DNA of 64,000 nt, from contig NC_065882.2 in NCBI RefSeq assembly GCF_932274485.2, positions 62,657,431 through 62,721,430 of the forward strand, in the 5' to 3' direction. Positions within the stretch are counted from its first letter, which is position 1. Each line of letters opens with the position of its first letter. The notes under the pieces are model-generated. The model searched no databases. It was not told where the DNA came from and saw only the letters and a program-made list of their open reading frames with translations. Shown here piece by piece: positions 56,531 to 64,000 of the stretch. Made by a program: the position numbers and the translations under genes. This stretch comes from Patella vulgata (lineage: Eukaryota; Mollusca; Gastropoda; Patellidae).

Positions 56531-59500
56531 GTATTTTCGTTTTAAAAAAATTGATTATCTAATCGGGAGTTATCCATCAGTTCACAACCTTTGCGAGTAG
56601 ATAACGCTTTCAAGTCTACAACGAATATGTCACTGTTTCTTTAAATGAATGGACTCTTTTGTGAAAAGCTACATGTACGTCTAAAAGTGAAAGTGAGGTA
56701 ATTGTTTTTGCGTGGAGGTGGCATAGTCTCCTGTCATCTGAAAAAAAAACCCCTGTTGATTACAAATTTGAGAAAACAAAGGAAAACTGTTTTCTTTCAG
56801 GATTAAGCTTAAAACAAATTTTATTTTGGCTTTTTCAGTGAATGAGATAAGTCTATAATATTATATATTAAGTCCAAAACTGGGTCGAACTCAGTTTTCA
56901 CCAAAATTGGACTTATTAATTAGGTTTTTCCAAATTACAGGAGCAGTGTGACGCAATATCTGCACCCTATTTGAGAATCGCAATTGACGGATGGTAAAAT
57001 AGAATATCTGAACCCCAAATCACTGTTATCCGTCAGCAATTGTATTTATAACAGAAATTATTTTTGATGGTTTCGATGGATTACTGAAAGGATAGTTGTG
57101 TCATAACAGGCCCGATGCTAGTTGAGTCTCGTCTTTAGTAGAATGCTACATAAAATAACTGATAACTTTATTCCTAGAATACATTTTGGATCGTGGTATT
57201 ATTTAATGCATGAGAACCAAGAACATTCTAGTTGTCAAATAGTATGATATTTTAATAATTTGAATTAAGAAATAGGAAAATACAAACCCAGTGTGATATA
57301 AACCATTATCATTAAACAGAATACTAGAAAGTAAATAGAAAAGATAACATAAAGTTAATGATATACTACTGTCATCTGTTGATTAAGATGCTAGACAGAC
57401 TGATCATCATTCCTGTTTAACACACCGGATGTTCACTCAATTCTAGAAAGGAACCTCGCTTCCTGAAAATGTAATTTTTAGCAAATCGAATCGACATAGC
57501 CAATTGAACCGTTATCGATTCGCTGAATTGCGTTTAGTCCTATCTCGACTTCCAGAGCTATCCGAGGTCTTGTTCGATTGATCACATAATCTGTTCTTTT
57601 TTTCGGAATATTTGAAACATTTGGTACCCAGCTTAAAACTACAAGTAATGACATTTTTTAATCTAATTAACAATTCAATTTAATGTATTGATAGACCATA
57701 TATATACTACAAGCATGTGCAATCTGATTGATGCATTCTGATCTAAAGGTTCTATTAGTTCAAAAGAGAATAAATTGTTGATCATACAATCATATGTATA
57801 TCTATTCAACTATTAGTTATCAACAACAGACAACATATTTATAAATCTAGGAGACTAATAGATAATATGTTTATTACTTTAGGGAACAAAAAGACAACCC
57901 TTTTTTATAACACTAGACCCATATTGTATTCCAAGATTAAATTCTTTACTGTTTGACTTTAAGCAACAACCCCGTCTAGTATTTGAGAATGTCTAATGAT
58001 TTTAAACAAACTAAAAGCCATTGATCAACTTGTATTAAAACAAAAAGCTGATAAATACTTAAAAGCTGGATTGTCTGGATTTTATTTTGTTAGGGCTGTA
58101 ATGGCATTCAAGTGGCTAGTTTGCCCTACTAAACTCAAATCTAGTAAATATTAGTGGGCGGTTTCGTTTTATTGTTATTTCATACCCATTTTGCCAGTGA
58201 TATTTGTCTGTTTATATACATTATATGACTTGTAAAAAAGACATTGATCATTATTTTTTGTGCTTATAATTACAATCGCCATGTTTATTACAACAAACCC
58301 GCGATTATATCGCGCTAAATGACAATAAAACGTGAATTTTAGCAAGTGTGCATCATCTAGCATTATGAATGAGTAGGTGTTTTCAAGTGATAAAAACCTT
58401 AAAAGCTATGGGTCGTGTCAGCAGTGGATAACAATGTCAATAAAATGTCACTTTATAATCTTTGTGTATATAATATTATCCGTATTGTATGCTTAATGGT
58501 GGGCGGGAATCTGACGCTATGACTCAAACAATCTGCTACCTGGCTCCATCTAGGGTGTATTAATGCTGTCGGATTTTGACCCCGTGTCATTTCATGGAGA
58601 CCATTTATTATAAATCGCTTTCAATTATACTTATCGGTTGATAAAGCTTTTTTGGGGTTAAATTATGTACATGATATACAAGTGGCTACGCTTACTATCG
58701 CTACAATATTAATAAAAACATACATACAATCGACCTTTAAAAGTAACCAGTACGAAATCATGTAGATCTGCATGTACGGTCAAAGTCCTTGGCTTGAATC
58801 GAGGCTGTTGTATCGAAACGTATATTTTTATGCTGGAGCGTCAAATTGTCTTTGTTATTTTTAAGTGCACCTTTTTGAAACATTTTAGGCATACGTATAA
58901 TACGCATTATACGCAAAATCCCGAGCCACCCTTAAAGGGGCCAAATTTCTATAATTTGGGTAATAATATGGGTTTTTTATTAGGTTGATCGGCAAGGTCA
59001 ATTCGGTTAAAGTTTGTTTCGATGATTCGTTTATAGGTTAATACGGTAGACTTTATATTTTCACAAAGACATATTGTCATCCCAATTAAATAAATCCAAT
59101 GAAATGGACATTGAATTTTAGCCATTGTAAGTTTACCCCTGTGTTCAGTATCACTTTGTTATATATTTTTGCATACCAATATTGTTTGCTGCGCTTTGAT
59201 GCTTTCTCTTTTTGTCCTTAACGCGTTAAGTGGTTTGTTTTTATTTTCATCAGTTTAAAGTAGATTTTTATAAATAACATTGCTCAAGTTTGTGTACTCG
59301 GCTTCATTTAAGAGTGCTTAAAGTTTCCATAGAGTGTAAATGGGGGAACTGCAAAGTTGATTGAATCCTTGTATAAACCAGAATAGATTTATTGATAGCT
59401 GGTAATTCTTAACTTGAAATGGTGATAATTATGTATACATGTATGTTTGTGACTTGCACTGGTGGACTAAACCTAATTCACTTAATTGAAATACAAAGGA

Positions 59501-59733
59501 TGTTAGCTAATTAAAGTGAACCCACGAAATGAGAAATGATACCAGGTGTTTTGTAACTAAAAATCTGCAAGACTAATGATTACGATCTAAAACATGAACC
59601 TGAATAAATACTAATTTAGTCGGATTCGCTAATTGATTGGGGTTTTTTCTTTGCTGTTTACGATTTAGGTCAAATTATATTGGTAGCACAACCTATTTGT
59701 ATTTACATTGGTTTACGAATTTACAATGTACTT
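56531..59733. other. Unannotated AT-rich sequence
   Basis: About 3.2 kb with no recognised gene or interspersed repeat. A short palindrome, CGTATAATACGCATTATACG, is at 58894-58913. Acceptor-like CTTTCAG and TTTTTCAG sites near 56800 and 56838 are unaccompanied by open sequence. Confidence 0.45.
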
Positions 59734-59851
59734 CTTTATTTGCACTTGTCCCGCCACTTGTCACTAATCACGTTGTAAATAATTTCACAATGTACATATA
59801 GCATGCAATTGTCTGCGATATCACCTCTGTGGAAGCGGACGTTAAATAAAG
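59734..59851. repeat. Imperfect inverted repeat with SINE-tail-like right arm
   Basis: CTTTATTTGCACTTGTCCC then GCCAC (59734-59757) pairs imperfectly with GTGGAAGCGGACGTTAAATA then AAG (59829-59851). The right arm contains GGACGTTAAA, the word that ends both SINE families here. The spacer is about 70 bases. It may be an old short element. Confidence 0.35.
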
Positions 59852-61649
59852 CTATTTCACGCACACGTCAATGCACTTTTAAAAACAAGTTGATATCAGA
59901 CAGCTCTTGTACTCTTTATCTGCAATGTCATATTTCATAAGAGTAAATTTGACTTAAACTGTCTTTGTTGATAGATTGAATAATAGATATTAACGTATTT
60001 TATGCCAATAAACAATGGCACTTGAACTACACACATACATGTACACTTAAACATACAAACTATTTCTTGTTTCGTCAATTTTATTAGGTTTTCATGTCGC
60101 TGTGAAGGGTCGGGCACTTAGTTGACAATTTGGATTGCCTGCCTTGTTCTGTGATTTTTCGCAGTTAACTCAACACTTTCTGTTAAACTACAGTTTCCGT
60201 AATTACAACCATCGTCATATTTATAGGCATTATTGTCTGTCAATGTTCTGGATATTCGGCGCCTTGTCCTTATGAAAAGATATATTTTGAGCATACGGTC
60301 GGCAGTTATCATAATTGAGCCTGTGTCTAATAATAAGGATATTAACTTATATAATAAACTAAACAAAAGTCTAGTCTAATCAAAGAACTTTCAGGGAATT
60401 GACCTTTAGTTAATCGCTTTTTCGATAGTTAACAAGGAATTGGTCCTCATAGAGTAGCACTGTAGACGATGTTCGTTAGTAAATAGTAAAACAAGGAATT
60501 GATCCCTAGGATAGCACAACATGGAGATGGTGATCAGTAGTCGATATTGCAGCATGATGCAACTGAAAATTCAAAATTGATCGTTAGTTTATGGTATAAT
60601 TTTAAGGAAATGTTTGTAACTTACTAGTATGGTTAGTTGCTAACACACCAAGGAAAATCTAGTTAATTGCTAGCACATCCACGAAAAACTCGCCCACCAA
60701 GAAAAAGCTCATTGGTGGATAGTTCGACTGTAACACATTTAACATAATTAGTCGATCGTATGGCAAAGATTGAATTCTTGCATGTAGATGTAGATATGAG
60801 GACAAGAAGGAATTGGCCATTTGTCGATAGTACAGAAAGGGATTTGTTAGTCCATTTCCAGGGGTGGGAGTCTTTCGTGTACACCTTATATACCTTCTTG
60901 TAGATTTGGAGAGTTGACGCGGGTAACAGTCTTTTGTTGAACCGTAATCTAGTACCGCATAGTCGACATTATCATATTCTATGTAATTATTTCAAGTCTT
61001 GTACATAGAGATAAAGCTAATATATATTGAACATTCTACAATTTCTATTTTAATGTGAAACCTTGTTTTCAAAAAGTGGATGTCAATAACACATGTCAGA
61101 AAGTCAAAGATACATTCAACGTGGCAGTTTTTGCACAATGGGTGTTCTTTTAAAGATTTGTTTACAAGTTTCATAGATGGTTTCAGACACTTAAGTCGGC
61201 TAATTGGTGATTAGTAGACTAATGCTATTTTTTAAAATAAATTCTGTTAACAAGATAATAAAAATAACATGCTTAAATGTTTAAAACAGTCTCTGCTCAG
61301 GTTTCTTGTATTGTTATTATCTATTCTGGTTGACATACTTGCTTATCGTTATCGTACTGTTACACGGAAGTCTATAGATAATTTGAGACTTACTTAATAT
61401 TATCGAAGATGGTCCTAATGTATACACAGTATCACCTTTCCTTCACATTAACAAAGATTAATTGAAAAAAGGAAAGATGTATTAAATATACAACACTGAT
61501 GGAACTTCCGAAGTGCACCCACACAAAAAATGACACCATTGCGGCCTAGATGTGTTGTTTGTCGTTGAATACATAATTAGTATCTAGAATAGAACGTAAT
61601 TTTGTCATTTGTCTCTTACTGTTTTTCCAAACCTAGAAAAAAAACTGTA
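59852..61649. other. Unannotated AT-rich sequence
   Basis: Nothing recognised over 1.8 kb. Confidence 0.5.
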
Positions 61650-61735
61650 TGAAGTGGCATGAGGTGTAACCCTAGTTCGTGTGAAGTGGACGTTATGCCC
61701 TCCCCCTCCCCCGTATATCTTCCCCTGTCTGCCCC
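61650..61735 (+). mobile_element. SINE-A tail fragment, diverged
   Basis: ACCCTAGTTCGTGTGAAGTGG then ACGTTATGCCCTCCCCCTCCC corresponds to GACCTAGTTTGTGTCGAGTGG, ACGTTAAACCCCATCTCTC. The CT tail has become C-rich. Confidence 0.6.
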
Positions 61736-62193
61736 CCTCTCAAACAAATGAAATCTTAACTCTCACAAAATATTGTGAACCGATCATCTAAAAGGACGAA
61801 TCAGTGAATCAAGAAATATTTCACTAGTTTATGTACGTTTCGCACCACTTGACATCGATAGATCTCACCACGAGGAAATTGCAGTTCTAGAACTTCTTAC
61901 AACTTCTACTTGACAAGCACTAATAAAAGAAAGTTTGGTTTGGACACGTGCGGAGAGGGGTGGAGTAGCCTTCTCCAGCAGTCTTAGATATTTAGTTTAT
62001 AGTCAGTCAGATGTAGAGAAAGAACTACAATCTGGGAGTGTAAAAGGATACACCTTAGATGGGGATGTTTTGGGTGCTGACAGATAGTACATCAGCTGTT
62101 TAAAACATTCAGATAATACAGATTATAAGATTATGATAAGAGATCTCTCGGCGCTAATTGCTTCGTGGAAATGTATTCTTTTTTATTATTATT
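61736..62193. other. Unannotated sequence
   Basis: Nothing recognised. Confidence 0.5.
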
Positions 62194-62240
62194 TTATCAT
62201 TCAGATATTTTGTACGCAAAGAAAGCTGGTCGAAATATTG
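62194..62240 (+). repeat. Direct repeat flanking a family C MITE, left
   Basis: TTCAGATATTTTGTACGCAA, AGAAAGCTGGTCGAAATAT recurs at 62643-62690 as TTCAGATATTTTGTGTGTAT, AGAAAGCTGGTCGGAATAT. It is about 48 bases outside the element's left edge, so it is not the target duplication. Confidence 0.75.
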
Positions 62241-62279
62241 GTCATATATACATGTGTTGTAATAATAAACTATTCTTTT

Positions 62280-62288
62280 ATTTTATTT
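62280..62288 (+). repeat. 9-bp target-site duplication, left copy (one mismatch)
   Basis: ATTTTATTT against ATTTTATCT at 62641-62649. Confidence 0.65.
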
Positions 62289-62640
62289 CAATCTGATTAA
62301 AACACAGGTCCTATTTCAAAATTTCGTTTTACTTGTCTTTACTACACTAGGATCTGGAAGAGTTGTTGTATAACCCGCATTCTGGTTTATGTGAGGCATT
62401 AGCCAATGAAACAGTCTGTTGCAGTGAGGTCTTGTCGTGCGATGCACGGAACTGTGGGTATCTTACAAGAAAAATATCAACGTTGATTGGTTAATCAAAT
62501 GTCTGACGTCATAGGGTCAAATGTCGCTCGCATAACCCTGACGCGACCTCTCATTACAACTGGTCAGATCTTCATGCAGTAGAGGCCGTCGAAAGTATGA
62601 AAAAAGAAACGAAATATAGATCTGTATTTTAATCTGATTG
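62289..62640 (+). mobile_element. Family C MITE, longest copy
   Basis: The 352-base element starts CAATCTGATTAAAACACAGG and ends CTGTATTTTAATCTGATTG; the outer ends pair as inverted repeats, the first 20 bases with few mismatches. Interior landmarks are GCCAATGAAACAGTCTGTTG, AACGTTGATTGGTTAATCAA, CTGACGTCATAGGGTCAAA, CGACCTCTCATTACAACTGG and GTCGAAAGTATGAAAAAAG. A 9-base flanking repeat with one mismatch supports transposition. It is about 45 bases longer on the left than the 51.5 kb copy. It encodes no protein. Confidence 0.88.
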
Positions 62641-62649
62641 ATTTTATCT
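62641..62649 (+). repeat. 9-bp target-site duplication, right copy (one mismatch)
   Basis: ATTTTATCT against ATTTTATTT at 62280-62288. Confidence 0.65.
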
Positions 62650-62690
62650 TATTCAGATATTTTGTGTGTATAGAAAGCTGGTCGGAATAT
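62643..62690 (+). repeat. Direct repeat flanking a family C MITE, right
   Basis: Second copy of the roughly 47-base repeat at 62194. It lies within a few bases of the element's right edge and overlaps the target duplication. Confidence 0.75.
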
Positions 62691-63659
62691 AATAATGTAT
62701 TATAATTATTTGCCCATACTACTCCCCCACCTCTCTCATTACAAATGTAATCAAAGAAAATGAAAGTTACCTTATGTTAGTCTCAAAAGAAAGAACTGAT
62801 GTGTTAACGAGAGACGTTAAACTGTAACATATCAGTAATATTCTGCCTTAAAAGCTTTTTTTATCATATAGATTATATTCTGAATTATTATGTTTTTCAT
62901 TGGCCATATTACGACAACGATAGGCTGCCCATGTTATGCACGTATTTGAAAGTCGCTTTTAAGATTTTAGAATATCAAAATGTTAAAAACCCTAGTAGGC
63001 TATGTCAACACCAGACAAATGCATCTTTAACACTTGCAAGGATCACTTGATCGGCAATCACTTATATAATTCATGTATCACGATTACAAGTGCATTGTAA
63101 AAAAGATTTGATTTACCAAAAACACAATTGTCTTTTATCCAAAATCAAATCAAGATTATTTACATATTCATAGCATTTTGTCTGGTATTTTTTTTGTCAC
63201 TAGAAATCTCATTCAGTTAATCTTGTCGTGGATCGGACAGACTGGTATATTGTGATTCACATAATATTTGAACATGCTTGATGGATTGCGTAACAACCCC
63301 CTTTTTTACCTACTCGGACACCTACAGATTCAAACTTAAAGGATAATATTACCGTCCACTACTTTTAAATCTACGCGAAAATTTAGAATGTGACGCAACT
63401 ACTGGGTACTGGTTATTGTAACTGATTGGTGAAGCATAGGGAGGGAACAGGTACACAGTTGACGTACAGCTCTCTTGTAACTGCTAAGAACCAAAAGGCA
63501 TGCTTTTAGGAAAACGTGTAATTGAATAGAACCAAATGGCTCAACACCAGAAAAACCATGCTTTTTATTCAAACCATACAATCTGTATTTTTCAAATACT
63601 GTATAACTTGAAGCTAAAGGTTTGTATACTAACAGTTGTTTCAAACGGAAAGACTCGGC
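62691..63659. other. Unannotated AT-rich sequence
   Basis: Nothing recognised. The 81-codon minus-strand frame at 63399-63644 has no recognised motif. Confidence 0.5.
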
Positions 63660-63705
63660 AGTAACTACGCTGTTCTGGTCCGACTAGGCTAATAAAGTCG
63701 TGCAC
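63660..63705 (-). mobile_element. SINE-B tail-proximal fragment, antisense
   Basis: CGCTGTTCTGGTCCGACTAGG then CTAATAAAGTCGTGC resembles the reverse complement of the SINE-B pre-tail (CTGTTCTGCTTCGACTGGG, CTAATGAAAACGGGC). Confidence 0.5.
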
Positions 63706-64000
63706 TCTTCTTTAAATAGTGTTTCATTGATAAGTTTACTACTGTGTTACCCACACTTTTACAAACTAGCAAAACACAGATCAGTTTCATATAAGTTTCT
63801 ATAAAATAGATGACATTAGTTCTATAAAATAGACCACGTGACACAAACTTTGAACGATGATAATAATCTCATAGACTAATTGGGGATGGCATCTAGGTAT
63901 ATATAGTGCCTTGATTTATATTGATAATCTGATAAATTATCTACGAACATATCCGATAGTTTCGTCCACAAGTAATAGGAATTAGGTGTTGCTAGCCTAT
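63706..64000. other. Unannotated AT-rich sequence at window end
   Basis: TTCTATAAAATAGA is repeated twice at 63797-63832 (a short tandem pair). Nothing else recognised. Confidence 0.4.

Noticed and set aside
59738-59760. miR-92 family gene
   Set aside because: The 14-base match is interrupted by a missing base, and no close complementary arm gives a proper precursor hairpin.
1-64000. LTR retroelements, retrovirus-like copies or Polintons
   Set aside because: No long direct terminal repeats, primer-binding site, polypurine tract or recognisable polymerase, integrase or capsid translation was seen.

Overview
The window looks like AT-rich nuclear DNA from an invertebrate animal, most likely a marine mollusc. 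The pointers are tRNA-headed SINEs ending in a GGACGTTAAA-type tail, several families of short palindromic or internally repeated non-autonomous elements, minisatellites, and no compact gene structure. The mollusc assignment rests on remembered resemblance of these tails and repeat bodies to mollusc genomes, not on a gene. I found no complete protein-coding gene, no rRNA, no free-standing tRNA gene, no CRISPR array, and no LTR, retrovirus-like or Polinton-like element. None of the open frames of 60 to 126 codons is recognisable as a protein; they are the sort of chance frame expected in 64 kb.

Layout: 0-9.5 kb holds two well-preserved SINE-A copies, two antisense SINE-B copies, a 30-bp tandem repeat and a weak zero-exon splice site (6.58 kb). 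9.5-25 kb is mostly unique DNA with an exact 49-bp minisatellite (12.3 kb), a copy of repeat family D (14.1 kb), tandem arrays at 18.6, 19.6 and 20.6 kb, and homeodomain-site-rich blocks at 16.5-18.6 and 23.3 kb. 25-35 kb holds SINE-B copies, a decayed MITE (family C), a candidate exon at 27.8 kb, the larger family D copy (31.0-31.75 kb) and family E (33.6-34.4 kb). 35-46 kb is mostly unique, with scattered SINE pieces and, at 43.63 kb, 19 pyrimidines followed by AG|GTAAGT. 46-64 kb is richest in mobile elements: a SINE-B nested in an older SINE-B with a 9-bp target duplication, two family C MITEs with 9-bp target duplications, a perfect 69-bp palindrome with 8-bp flanking repeats, an inverted-repeat element at 55.1 kb, and more SINE pieces.

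Interpretation: the window is either a gene desert or, more interestingly, the interior of a very long plus-strand intron. The second reading rests mainly on the juxtaposed 3' and 5' splice sites at 43,634/43,635, which match the recursive-splicing ratchet points known from long introns. Scattered splice-flanked open segments (27.8 and 53.8 kb) could be cassette exons but are weak. Among mobile DNA, SINE-A and SINE-B share a 3' tail, which suggests one LINE machinery moved both; family C and the 69-bp palindrome are DNA-transposon derivatives carrying no protein of their own.
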